From Paratinospora sagittata (lineage: Eukaryota > Streptophyta > Magnoliopsida > Ranunculales > Menispermaceae): a DNA stretch of 64,000 bases. Of the stretch, positions 1 through 11,640 are shown piece by piece (within the stretch, counting starts at the first letter, position 1; each line of letters opens with the position of its first letter). The position numbers and the translations under genes are program-made. The notes under the pieces are model-generated. The model was not told the origin of the DNA. It saw only the letters and a program-made list of their open reading frames with translations, and did not search any database. The stretch spans positions 46,755,991 through 46,819,990 of the forward strand of contig CM069597.1 in the NCBI GenBank assembly GCA_035771175.1, in the 5' to 3' direction.

Positions 1-244
1 AATAATATCAGCACTCCAAAGAAGTTATGATGAAAGTACTGAACACATCATACAGTAGCATCTCAATACTTCTTTTTCTATATTTCTGATGACTGCTCTT
101 TTAGATTTGTCACCAGAATCGAACAATGGGATCTCAATATGTACTGATGCAAGCATCTTGATATAGAGAAATTGGGTTTACAAGCCTTGAGTGATATTTC
201 CACCAAAATCATAAAGAAGTTCAACAGAGAGCCAGATTAAATAC

Positions 245-385
245 CTGGAAACCTTCAATTGCTGCTACTAAAGGATCACTCTGTTCGTAAGTAAGACCTT
301 CAAACAAATTCATAATACTTTCGGTAACTGTGTAGGGAAATCCAGTATTTATGTAATGAAGCTCGATCTGTCGGTTCCTATTCAT
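245..385 (-). CDS. BIG BROTHER-like RING E3 ubiquitin ligase, first coding exon (partial gene)
   Basis: This exon encodes the first 47 residues of a protein whose N-terminus (HYINTGFPYTVTES, then FEGLTYEQ) matches what I know of plant BIG BROTHER-type RING-H2 E3 ubiquitin ligases, which limit organ size by marking growth regulators for degradation. The RING finger lies in later exons beyond the left edge, so the catalytic part is not visible. The start is the ATG at 385, reading leftward. The exon closes with a GT donor after codon 47 (boundary 245/244) and the 5' side has a TGCAG acceptor at 396, ten bases upstream of the ATG, so a short piece of 5' UTR belongs to this exon. The family assignment rests on one short conserved block, so a close paralogue in the same family is equally possible. 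Confidence 0.72.
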
Positions 386-395
386 TGTTAAATAT

Positions 396-555
396 CTGCA
401 GAGAAGAAACTTACCCACATCAACATCATAGGAGTATCAATGGAGCAAAAGTAGAAAAATAACCCATTATCATCACAATAGAAGTCCTTATCAATTGTTT
501 CCTAATGAACAATATTCTCATACACATTACTTTATGGAATTCCAACTATAGAAAA

Positions 556-609
<54 letters not shown>

Positions 610-1330
610 GCAATATGGACACAACAACAATTCATATAAATATTCTTCCACGATTGAGGCAAAAAAGATAAGAGGAAGTCGAAATTGACACCTAAGTCTC
701 CATCGGACTCAAGAATATAAAGAATTGGTCCATAGGACAACCAATCTCAAGATGCTCAAAATATCTTTCGAGCATTTGCGTCGATCTTCGCACCTGAGGT
801 ATCTAATTTATTATAAAACCATCAGTTCGATTCTAACATTTCAAGTCAATACAGAAACCTCATAACTCTCAGAAACTGAACCTGCATTGATCACTCAATT
901 AACACTAACGCTTTCCTTCAACAAATTCGTCCAAAAAAATAAAAAATAAAAAAATAACAGAAAAGAAACACTAAATACCTCATTTACCAACCAGATCCAG
1001 CCGCGAACACAGCAACAAACACCTCATTCAACGAGTCTCAATCCTCACAATCTCATTCTAGTGCCGAAAGAGCTAATCCACACAAGAATCCGCTTCAAAC
1101 TTCTTGAGCCAAAGAAAACTAAACACAGTTGAGCGATCGACCGATCGCTCGCTCGCTCGATCAACCGAAGGATCAAGAAATCAACACAATGCGGCAAAAC
1201 AGAAGACGAAGACGAAGACGAAGACGAAGACGAAGAAGAAGAATAAGAAGAGATTGGAGAAGAGATGAGATTGCTGAGTGCAAGGAAGAGAGAGATTCGG
1301 AAACAACGTTATCTTCATCAAATGAATGCT
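396..1330 (-). promoter_or_regulatory. 5' UTR intron, leader exon and promoter of the BIG BROTHER-like gene
   Basis: A probable 5' UTR intron runs from the acceptor at 396 to a GTAAATG donor near 987 (minus strand). It contains a long (TA)n tract at about 563-606. A leader exon would extend from 988 upward through a (GACGAA)n tract at about 1203-1237. A TATA-like tract lies at about 1350-1363 on the minus strand, placing the transcription start near 1320-1330. The closer GTAAG at 414 would leave a 19-base intron, too short to be spliced, so the distant donor is preferred. Inferred from splice-site patterns only. Confidence 0.45.
1203..1237. repeat. (GACGAA)n microsatellite
   Basis: About six copies of a GACGAA hexamer followed by GAA repeats. 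It lies in the inferred leader of the BIG BROTHER-like gene and creates an artificial Arg-rich reading frame on the plus strand. Confidence 0.85.
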
Positions 1331-1399
1331 TTTACTTTCTGGAGAGAAAAATTTATATATATATAGTTTCAGAACAGAGCACGCAGAGAGAGAGAGCGA

Positions 1400-2279
1400 G
1401 AGGACGGGTTTCATTTCTCTGTAGCTCTGCCGCTTTTATCTTTGCTAGCGAGGCTTCTTCAGTGACACGCGACATCAAGCAGAAACGAAAAGTTCACAAT
1501 ATCTCGCGGTATAACGAGATTTTATTTTCCATTTCGCTGAAAATAACAAAATAAATAAATATTTTTGGAGGGGTAAGCCTAATTTTGTTTTCTGGTACTT
1601 CATAATAAAGGCTAATAATACAAAAAATGTTGTGAGGATATACTTTTTTTTAATATTTTATGTAAAGTTTTTATTATTAGATGAATAAGAGACAAAACTA
1701 TAAAAGTTGGCAACAAAATTAATAATAGAGTTTCTTGTGATTAATTCAATTAATTTCTTCAAAAAATGAGAGTTATCAACATGAGATAATAATAAGATTT
1801 TACGTTTTTTTTTAATTACTTCTTACTTCTTAGATGATGTGATGAGCGAGTTTATTGATTGTTCGGATTTATTCAAACTTTATAAATAAATTTCTTGTCA
1901 AAGTAGGCGTTAAATGATTTACTTGTATTAAAACTATAATTTTGTTGTTTGGATTGAAGTAGAAGAAAAACAATTATATATATATATATATATAAGAAGC
2001 TTAGTTTGTATAAGTTTGGAAAATAAATAAATTATAGAGATTGAATGATTCCAATAAGAATGAGGAAATTAATATTTTGCATTTGATTATTTCAGACTTG
2101 AAAGTGATGCAATATGATTCATTAATATCATATCTCTTCAGTTTTTATTAATAGGAATTTAAAGCATTGAGTACGACTTTAATTTTTTAATTTTTCATAG
2201 TAACATGTCAACTTATATCACTATCTAACTTTTGATAGTCATATTATTTCCTACATACTTCTTTGAAAATCTATAGTTT

Positions 2280-2323
<44 letters not shown>

Positions 2324-2330
2324 TTATTTA
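1400..2330. other. AT-rich intergenic DNA
   Basis: No gene is seen. It contains (TA)n runs near 1975-1995 and 2282-2320 and otherwise unstructured AT-rich sequence. The left part presumably carries the upstream promoter of the BIG BROTHER-like gene. Confidence 0.6.
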
Positions 2331-2642
2331 TTTTTTTTTTTTTTTTTTGAGGAGAAACAAAGTATTACAATCTATCCTGTGGAGTGGGGTATCACCGTGG
2401 GCACCTTGGCTTACGGGCTCACTAATCTCCGTACTCCCTTGGGTGGGACACTAATGGTAACAATTGACTGAAAGAGAGACCTATTGTCTGACCTCGACAC
2501 GAACTCACAACGGTAAACTGTAGCTTCTTTTTGCGTGTTGCCTTCGATAAACTGTTGCCCTCAAGTCTCAAACTTGGAACCTCTACTTGCGAGAGCCTTA
2601 CTATATCACTTTCTTACTACTTGGCCAACGCCTCGTTGACTA
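2330..2642 (-). mobile_element. tRNA-derived SINE, minus orientation
   Basis: Read on the minus strand the element opens with GCGTTGGCCAAGTAGTAAG, which resembles a pol III A box. A B-box-like GTTTGAGACTTG follows about 45 bases later, and the element ends in a poly(A) tail that appears as a T run at about 2330-2350. This is the layout of a plant tRNA-derived SINE of about 300 bp. I could not settle the target-site duplication because the tail side is embedded in TA/TTTA repeats. Confidence 0.6.
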
Positions 2643-2644
2643 TT

Positions 2645-5600
2645 ATTTTATATCATCATGAGGTTTTAGGTTTAGTATTTCATCTCTAGTATATTTGTCC
2701 TAAAATTACTGTATCATAGTCTTGGGTTTCTCAAAAAAAAAAAAAAAAACTTTATGTTTAAATTGATTTAATGTTAAGTTTATATTTAAAATTTTAAAAG
2801 TACAAGAATAACATCTTTGACTCCATTGCCTACCAAAGTCTATATACTTTAGTATACCATATCATCTCTCCTAGCCCATAATAATTTAAAGGTGAAAGTA
2901 ATCAATGGACTGACTTTTCATTTAATTATTATTATTATTATTATTATTTTAACATAGGCCTCCTTGTTCTAATAATTGGAATGGGCAGCGTGAATTTTAT
3001 TTAATTTCTCTTTAGCTTCATCTCAAAGTTATACTCTTTCTTGCTTTTCCAATGGCGTGGTCTTAAGAATTATTATACTATAATTATATCTCTTGTCGTG
3101 GGCTTTTGGATTTATATCATTGTATATGTTTTTACTAAACAATTCAATTATAATTCAACATTGAAGAAATTTAGTTTTGAATTACATAAGTTAATTATGC
3201 TAGAAAGATTATGTATAAACTATGCAAGTATATATATAGTAGACAATTACAACTTGTACATATACTATTCATGTTAGACATAATAATTCATAAATTAAAA
3301 ACATTTGCGGCACAAACTATAATTAATAATATGGAAAACAAAATCCAAATACAAAATCCAATACTAAAACCCAACATTTGTGAATATCAAAGAAACCACG
3401 CAATAAAAGTAGTATTTTTCTTTTATCGTATTTATAATGGCCCTGTTTGATAGAATTTTTTCAAAGTGTTTTTAGAGCAAAAATATTTTTAAAGGTATTT
3501 GATAACATCTGTTTTTAAACAAACTGCAGTAAAAAATAATAATTTTCTGCTTTTATAAAAAGAGGCTGGGTAAGACCAACTTTTTTTTAAAAACATTTTT
3601 TTGCATAAGTGCTTTTGAAAAATCTTCTCCAAAAGGGGGCCAATAACCTAAACTAATCTTCCTCTATTTTTTTCCAATCATAAAACCCATGATTAATATT
3701 CAATCTAATTTTGGATATCCAAATGTAGCAATTGATTTTACATAAGATGAATCATAAGATGCTCGGGTGGGTAAGACATTGCACCAAACTTTTTAAGCTA
3801 AAATGGCAATTTTTTCTCCTTTGGTTAGTTAAATAGCAGGTAAATTAACGTATATATTAAATACAATGGGACCCATGTCATGAAGTCCTAGGATCTTGGT
3901 TGGATGTCAATAAAGCAAAGCAAGGACGGGTTGGACTCAAAATCTTGATTGATGTAGCCAAGAGCCCAAAAGGTCTTGATGTCGGTTGAGATTCGTTGCA
4001 CCCACATTCACAATAAAGTGCTCCTCTTACCCATTCCCAAGAAGAAGATCTTCTTCTTCTTATCTTTTTAGTTTTGGTTTGGTTGGTTTGGTTGGATTTC
4101 TTATGACTCATTTAAGACTATAGTTTCTTTCTTTTTCTTCTTCCACTTGTAAAGTAACAACTCTTACCAAATTTTATTCTAACATATCTTTTCCTATGAG
4201 GTGTGAAATGGAGGAGGATGAGCAGCCCCACCTAATTAATTTCCTTCAATATATTCTTCTATTTAAAGGTACAATAGTAAAGTTATCATCAGCTCTTATT
4301 ATATAAGCTGGTGAAGAAACTTTGTGTTCAAGGAAGGGATCCTTCATTTTCCAACTCTTATGTCTCTTACTTTAATTTTTTTGTTCCAAGTTCATGAGGG
4401 GCATGTGCTTTAGCTATAGAAAGAATCAATGAGGGCAAAGAACCTGAGAATTAGCTCACCTGAACTATGCTTTATTTGATTAATTAAATTGAATGACCCT
4501 GATTGATTTATATAGAAGCCTTATTACTCCTAATTCTCATGAATAATTGATGTAAGACAAGACAGGAATTTGGTTTTTTGATTTTTAGCTTTAGGTGTGA
4601 TGTTTACAACTCAATATTTATATACATTTTATTTGTAATGGGTGTTGCTTATACTCTCTGAAGCACGATATACATGAGCGTGTTTCATTAGAATTTTTCT
4701 TAATTTGGGGTCATTTTAAAAGTTATATTTAACTATATTTCTTTTTATTAAGTTGGGGCTGCCCACTACTACCGGTGTCTTATTTCTTTTGACTGAAGAG
4801 TCTGAAGTATTTGAATGTATGGAGTCCAAAGGTTGGAGTTGGAGTCTCCACAACATTATTAATAGTAGTTTCTCTATATTCCTATTTTGTATATGTATTG
4901 AGATCTCAGTACCCTCTAATCCAGTAGTTGTATTGAATCTAAAGGCCATTGTGGAAGAGTAACGAATTCAATACAAGTCATTATTGCTTATTTGGGATTT
5001 GCAAGTCATTCAAAGGAGAACCCATTAATTTTGCTGTTATTATTTCAAGAATCTTGGACTCACGGAGGAAGAAATAGGAAGAGTGGTGAATGTAGAAAGC
5101 AATATTAGTCATGGCTGTACGTCAAGCATCATATATAAAAATGGCTTTTGCCAAATGTACCTTATCACTTCGCGTGACGTGTATTTCTTTGCTTTTTTGT
5201 GAGTCATGACGAGAGATGATAAAAGACTAAAAGAGAGCCAAGTAATAAAAACAACTATTCCTGCCAACTTGTGTTAGGAGCCATTGCATGCACATGGTGC
5301 CCACAATTTGTTTTGCCTATCGTCACAAGCTCTCCACGTTTGTGTATCCACTTCTCGTAAATGCCACCCATTACCAACATGGAGCGGGTACAGTCGATAA
5401 AGTGGTTGGTTTTAAAAATTTTAAGATTAACTTTTGTCATTGCTTTACCCTAAGGAATAAAATGAATTAATAGGTGATGAACCCTAATTCCTTTCAAAAG
5501 TACGGTCTAGTGATGAAGCTGATTATACAACTAATAACTAATATTATTTTTTCTAAAAAAAAAAAAAACCCATCAAATGCTATGTTCAAAGTGCTTTTTT

Positions 5601-6980
5601 TTCTTTCTTCTTTATCTATTTTTATTTAATTAAGTAAAAATAGCATGCATATAATGTTTGATGGGCATAATGTATAATATAAAATAAAATAAAAAATCCC
5701 TCAAGTACATGTCATAGAATTATATTTATTTTAAGAAAAAGAGTCATGACTATTGAATGTAAGATTTCCTGAGGTAGACACATGCTTCGCTAAGGCCCCA
5801 GGTGACAAACAAATGTGCTCAAAAGGATTGGAAGGAATCAACTTTGTTCAAAGAGACGAGATGTTCCCCTTTTTTCGGTTGTTAATTGATAACCTAATAG
5901 TCAAAAGCTTGAGGGGTAAAACGATACTGAAAAGATGGATGTTGTGATAAAGAGGGGTTTTTGGCATGAAATCACTTGCCTTGTCAGAGAATCAATCATT
6001 GTTATTAGGAAAAACCTTATTTAGAAGAATCATAAAGGAAATGGCATTTTTTCAGGAACCAAGAAATATAACTATATTACTTCTGAGAAAAAGACCAATC
6101 AGCCTACTTAATACTTGGCCAATTTCTTAGCCACTCAGAAATGGAGTGTACCCAACAGCTAAACTAGGACAAGCCACCCAAGTTGAAAATCGAAAGCTTC
6201 GAAGATTCCCATACGGAAAGAGCATCACTAGGATTAATTGATTAAGCATTTCTAAATATAAACATGCTATCCTTTTCCATGGATGGTGTAAACAATGTTC
6301 CAAATCTAGAACTCCTACGCAATCTGAACCTACCAAGAAAGAGGGAAAAATTTAAAAAGATAAAAGATCCTTTAACTTCATAAAAATGTGCATAATGGGC
6401 TTGAAATCCATCATACATATGATGAATTTCAGCTTAAGATGATTTTACTAAGATCACAGAACAGCAAGCACAGGGTGTGATGGTACAACGATGGACCACA
6501 ACCATAGACCAATATAGTATACCGTGTTGGACCATACTCTATAACCCCTCGATCAAGAAGAGTAAGTTCCCTTGGTAGGCATCATGGCAACCGATTAAAG
6601 AAAATGTGAATGCTAGAAAATATAGCAAATGCAGTGAGATAATATAACAATATCACTGGAAGAAACAATAGCAAATAACAGTGAATAATAATAACTTGTC
6701 TTAAATTTTTAAGCAAAAAAATTGTGCAGGCAAATGCCAAAATGAAGCCCCCCTCCCTTACTCGTGTTCCATTCCACAGGGAGGGAGGGACTTTGTGATC
6801 ACAAAGCTAATAATCATTTTTTATCAAGTCTAACAAAACTTCCACTGCAAAAGTTTGGGAGAATCTCCCTCTGAAACTAAGCTAATTTATTCGCAATTTA
6901 AAAAAAAATCACGAGCCAAGTCTAAAATAGAACTCAAGGTTTCGTCAGCATCTGCGACTTGAGGGGGAGGGGGAAAAGTT
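2645..6980. other. intergenic region, no supported gene
   Basis: A long AT-rich stretch without a convincing gene. Apart from the MITE listed separately I see only short open frames without family features, simple repeats such as (ATT)n near 2925-2950, and the 3' flank of the ADP/ATP carrier gene at the right end. Confidence 0.6.
3439..3641. mobile_element. hAT-type MITE (degenerate)
   Basis: The segment begins GGCCCTGTTTGATA and ends TCCAAAAGGGGGCC, imperfect terminal inverted repeats of the GGCCCTGTTTGG kind common in plant hAT-type MITEs. Length is about 203 bp with no coding capacity. An 8-bp target duplication is not clear. Confidence 0.5.
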
Positions 6981-6983
6981 AAT

Positions 6984-9089
6984 TTAGCCACCACCAGATC
7001 CATATTTCTTTCCAAACACAATCAGCTGGAGTTTATCATAACCAGCAAGAACACCAGCACCGGCAACGGCACGAAGAATGTTAGCACCAGCACCCTTGAA
7101 GAGAGACTTTGCACCTTCGTTCTTCAGGATCTGAGAAAAGGCATCTAGCGAGCTCTTGTACTTCACAGCTTCACCAGAAGTCATCATCATTCTTCTACGA
7201 ACGGTATCAATAGGGTAGGATGCAAGGCCAGCACCATTTGTGATCAGCCAACCCAGGGCAAAACTAGCAAAGAAACTATCCTGCAATTTCAAAATAATGA
7301 AAAGAGAGATTTAATTAAATTAGGTTCCACTTTCTTCTCCACTACAATCAGGTAAACAAGGGTGTGAGGATGCCCTGCTAAAATGAGATAAAAACCAATA
7401 AAAAAAAGTGGCGTATTGGATGCTCAGGAAACTCGACTAGGGGTAACAGGCGTGTGATCCATCCACATGTGACAGAGACAGCTGCCAGTTGCAAAAGATT
7501 CGTACTGGCAGTCTGGTACTTTATTTGTTCACTAATCACCAAAATAGGGGAGAAAAAGATATTACTTACTACTTAGTACAAGAAGCACCGTATTTAGGAG
7601 TAAAAGACTTCTTACAAGATTCTTGGATGAAAAATTTAATTGAATGACAAGGTTTCTTTTCCTTGAAACTTGGGTCAACTCTCAAAGGAGTTGGAAAAAT
7701 GTGCAAATTTGGAAGATGAAAGATGCTTTTGGCCTTCTCAAAATTTGAATGATGCAACAAAAACAGAAGAACTCATTTCCAAGAAATGAGAAGAAACAAA
7801 GAAAAGATGGTAAACGAGGTAGTGAAATAGTGGGATTTTGGGCTAATTGACCTACCTCTAAAGGCTCAGACTGCAGGAGAAACACTTATCCAGTTACCCA
7901 TAGAACATATATAATCCACAATACACATCTTCCTCTAATTTGAATCCAAATAGATGCAATAGATGCTTTCAGATCAAATTACCACAAGAAAAACTGGAAA
8001 AGGCTAGGTGGGTAGTTTAAGTACTGCTATCCAATACCAAGTGACAGTGAAGTTACATAACAGCAAAAAAAAAAAAAGGAAAAAAAAGAAAGATAAATAA
8101 GCTTTAAGAGTTGTACTAACCTGCAATGATCCAGTCAGTACCACAGGCTTCAGGGAATCGTACATTCCAAAGTAAAGGCCCCGATAAACAATGATCCCAA
8201 CACAAGAGATGTTGAAGCCACGATATAGTCCAGCAATACCATCTGATTTCAGAGTCTTCCTGTATACATCAATCAAGCCATTAAATTGCCTCTCTCCTCC
8301 CTTCTTGGCAGCCTTTGCATCATTAGCCAGACGGGTCCGAGCATAATCAAGAGAATACACAAAGAGGAGAGATGAAGCACCAGCAGCACCTCCAGATGCC
8401 AAGTTTCCAGCAAACCATTTCCAATAGCCATCCCTATCTTTCTTGAAGTTAAACAACCTCTTGAAATAATCTTTAAAAGCAAAATTCAAGGCCTACACCA
8501 AGATCCAAGCCATAGTAATTAGAACAAATGCAAGCCAGACAAAACTTTAAAGATGTGCAGTGAATGTACCAAATAACTGAGAATAGCCAACCTGAGTTGG
8601 GAAATAACGGATAACATTAGCGGTGTTCCCTCTCCACAATGATCCAAATCCTTCTTCCTTGATTGTTCGACCAAAACAGTCTCCTATTCCCTTGTAAGGT
8701 TCAGAAAGCCGCCCTGACTTAATCATCTCATCTTGGTTCTGGATCAAAAGCTTAACACGCTCAATGGGAGCAGCAGCTGTTTTGGATACGGCAGCAGAGA
8801 CACCACCCATAAGGAAATCAATGGCAAAGCCTGCAAAGCCTTTCTCTGAAGGAGCTTGTACAAAGACAGGGGAAGCAGTGTTAGTAAACATGGATAGATT
8901 CTGGCTAACTTGGCATGATTGTGTTAATGGGAATTGCAGTCCCCCATTTCTATAATTCCCGTATACATGAGCCAAGGAAGGCCTGTAAATGCCACCACTG
9001 CGAGCTTGAAAACCTTGGGAGCTGGAACCAGGATGTAGCTGGCCAGCTACCTTCTGCATAACAGTTGGGCATTGAAGTCGCTCGTCCAT
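6984..9089 (-). CDS. AAC: mitochondrial ADP/ATP carrier (adenine nucleotide translocase)
   Basis: The product exchanges cytosolic ADP for matrix ATP across the inner mitochondrial membrane. Three coding exons join in frame: 8592-9089, 8121-8492 and 6984-7280, giving 388 residues, the usual length for plant carriers. Visible are the three mitochondrial-carrier signatures PIERVK (about 108-113), SLDYARTR (213-220) and YPIDTVRR (312-319), and the RRRMMM motif (318-323) that marks ADP/ATP carriers. The first roughly 75 residues form the plant-specific N-terminal extension before the conserved [14 protein letters not shown] block. The start is the ATG at 9089 ([10 protein letters not shown]), matching the family start; a further ATG at 9128 lies beyond a splice acceptor at 9107 and is intronic. 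All introns have GT-AG ends. Which paralogue this is cannot be decided. Confidence 0.96.
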
Positions 9090-11640
9090 TGTGTATGGTG
9101 GAAAACCTATTAAGATTGCAAATGCCAAATCAGACTAATGAAAAACTGCAAGTGTAGTTAAAAGATGCACTGTAAGAGCTAAGCTGTCAGTGTGATATTA
9201 CACCGACAAAAATCAAGTAAACTTATTTTAAGCAACATACTCCACCCCTTTACATGGAAACTTCAGAAAGCTATACGGAATGCGGTGATATTCATAACAT
9301 TACAATAAAAGCAACAAATGTGAGCTTGTTGCCCTAAAAACATTTTTGCTTCAATCACTACCAACCACTATTAGTTTAACAAATAAAAAATCCATGTAAT
9401 AGAAGAAAAGTTCAAATTTGTATTAGGATGATGCTCTCAGATGCATATTCAAAAATGTAGGTATTCTTTCTTTCATCTTTTTCTTCTCTCTTCTTTTTTG
9501 TTGACTTAACTCCTGGATACTAAGCCAATGGACAGTATAAACTAAAAATTTAAAAGAATGATGATTCCAACTTAAAAGATTCTGGTTCTTTTTAAATCAG
9601 CGATGAATTACAATCAATCATCAATTTGTCAGTAATTAAAGAGGGAGGAAACAACACAGCAGAAATGAGAAAAACTATCATGCTGCATTCCACCATTACA
9701 ACACTTACTGATCATTATGATTTGAAAAAAAGGCCTCATCAGAACAGTGCAATCAGAATGACTCTACTAGTTTGATTAAGTGGGTGGTGTGGGTGTGGGT
9801 GTGGGAGAGAAGTCTTAAAGAAAAAGAAAGGTTTACTGCAGTTTGGCTTACATTAGGGTAGGAAAAGAATAAAAAGAAATGATGAATTAAAGAGTGATGT
9901 CTCCCTTTATTCCACTACGATTTTTATAACTGCTAAACATCACTTGACTTCAAAAAAATACAGTATAGACAAACATGACACACAATGTAAAGCATTTTAT
10001 GCATTATTGCGTTTCACATTCAGGACCTTCATCTATGATTGGTAATTAAGTATCCAGATCTTCTACATCCAAAGCTGGACAGCTACTAGCTAAACAACAT
10101 AGAACTCACTTAACAACGCAGTTTATAGGTCACTGATCATTGGCAATCAAATTTGATCTAGCTAGAACAGAACATTGACACAATTTGGCAGAATATTCCC
10201 AGCTACCGGCCTTGATTAGTTTCATCACCTGCTTACACAATTTGACTTTAATTCTTAAAGCTCTTAGTGGGAACATGAGCACCCATCCAATTCGATCATG
10301 ATAAAGGCTTGCCAACTTTTTTGGACCAATTCAAAGTCAAAAGTTTAAAGCAGACAAGTCAAACTTTTACAATTCAGAAGAGACATGTTAAATGTGCATC
10401 GTTCATGCACAGGAACAAGTCAAAAAGCCACCCTCACTTTTCTTACTCCCATACTTAGTGGACAACAGAGAAAAAAAAGAGTTAATTAATTCCTTGGCAA
10501 TGACAGATATAGAACAAGGAAAAAAAAAAAAAAGAATGTAAAGAGAAACACAATCACAATGATCAGGCCCCGACGCACCCCAGCTAGTTGACCAAACCAT
10601 TTCCAAATACGCATGGCATTACGGCATAAAATGATTTAATGTGACAGCTTACTAGCATAAATGGTAATCTAACTTTCTAATAAACATAAAATGATTGGAG
10701 AGGTAAGAAGTGATTTCTTCTAGGTCAAATGTTACGACCATAACAAGCAAACGGGATGATACAAATCAAAGACTCCTACATCAGATCTAACAAGTCTATA
10801 AATGCATATTAGTAACAGCAGCACAAACACCTGGAAAGGATGGACTATAGAATCATGTCGAAGATCGTTTCAAAGGCAATATAAGCCTCAAAAAAATAAC
10901 TTCGAGATCGATCCTCTTAATTTAATAAATCACAGAAAAAAAAACAAAAATCTCCACACAATAAGTTCATGACAAAAAGGGAAAAAAAGACAAAAACAAA
11001 ACAAAAACGATCTTCACAGAAACGACAACGTCAGAATCTTACTTGCATCAAGATCCATAAGATCAGATCCAAATCCTAGATCCTCAAGACAAAGAAAAGG
11101 AATCTGATGTTAGAAATGTTCCAGAGGACCACTCTTTATCAGATTCATACTCTAGAAATGAAAATCAATCACGACACACAGATCCAAGATCTACAGCAAC
11201 ACAGATCTAACAAAACCTGCTAATAACAGATCTGACGAAACCTTCCTCACAAACAGTTAAACAAATCAAAACCAAATGCCTCCAGAAAAGAAAAAAAAAC
11301 ACAAAAACAAAAAAACTAGAAACAAAGCTGCATAGATCTCCGATCTAACATACAAAAAAAGAAAAAGAAAAAAAGAGGCAAAAACAAGAAGCTCTGAATC
11401 GAACAAAACCAAATCCACACCAAAACTACAAGCCAAATTCCATTAAAACAAACTCACAAATCGCATAAAAGCAAAAGAAACGATAGATCGCAAACCTTCG
11501 ATGAACAAAAAACAAGCGAAGACCTCCCGGCGGCCGCTCCGCACCTCTCGCTTCCGCGGAAAAGCGAAGAAGCCAAAGAGAGAGAGAGAGCACCGATAGA
11601 GTTGTGGAGATCCGCCCAATAAGCGAGCGAGGTCAATTTA
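9090..11640 (-). promoter_or_regulatory. 5' UTR, 2.4-kb leader intron and promoter-proximal region of the ADP/ATP carrier gene
   Basis: The first coding exon begins with an acceptor at 9107, 17 bases upstream of the ATG, so the leader is split. The best donor is GTTTGCG at 11495/11496, leaving a first exon of about 11496-11630 that contains a (GA)n stretch. The intron is therefore about 2389 bp, and a second usable donor (GTAAGA) exists near 11040. The first exon is notably richer in GC than its surroundings. Long leader introns are common in highly expressed plant genes; a role in raising expression is inference. Confidence 0.55.

Noticed and set aside
396..414. A 19-base GTAAG...CAG interval as an intron of the BIG BROTHER-like leader
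   Set aside because: Far below the minimum length for plant splicing; a distant donor near 987 is more plausible.
1129..1554. 141-codon plus-strand frame with a long Arg run
   Set aside because: The Arg run is the (GACGAA)n tract, the frame overlaps the inferred leader of a minus-strand gene, and nothing else in it looks like a protein.
8273..8482. Second minus-strand frame overlapping the ADP/ATP carrier
   Set aside because: Shadow frame of the true coding exon 8121-8492.
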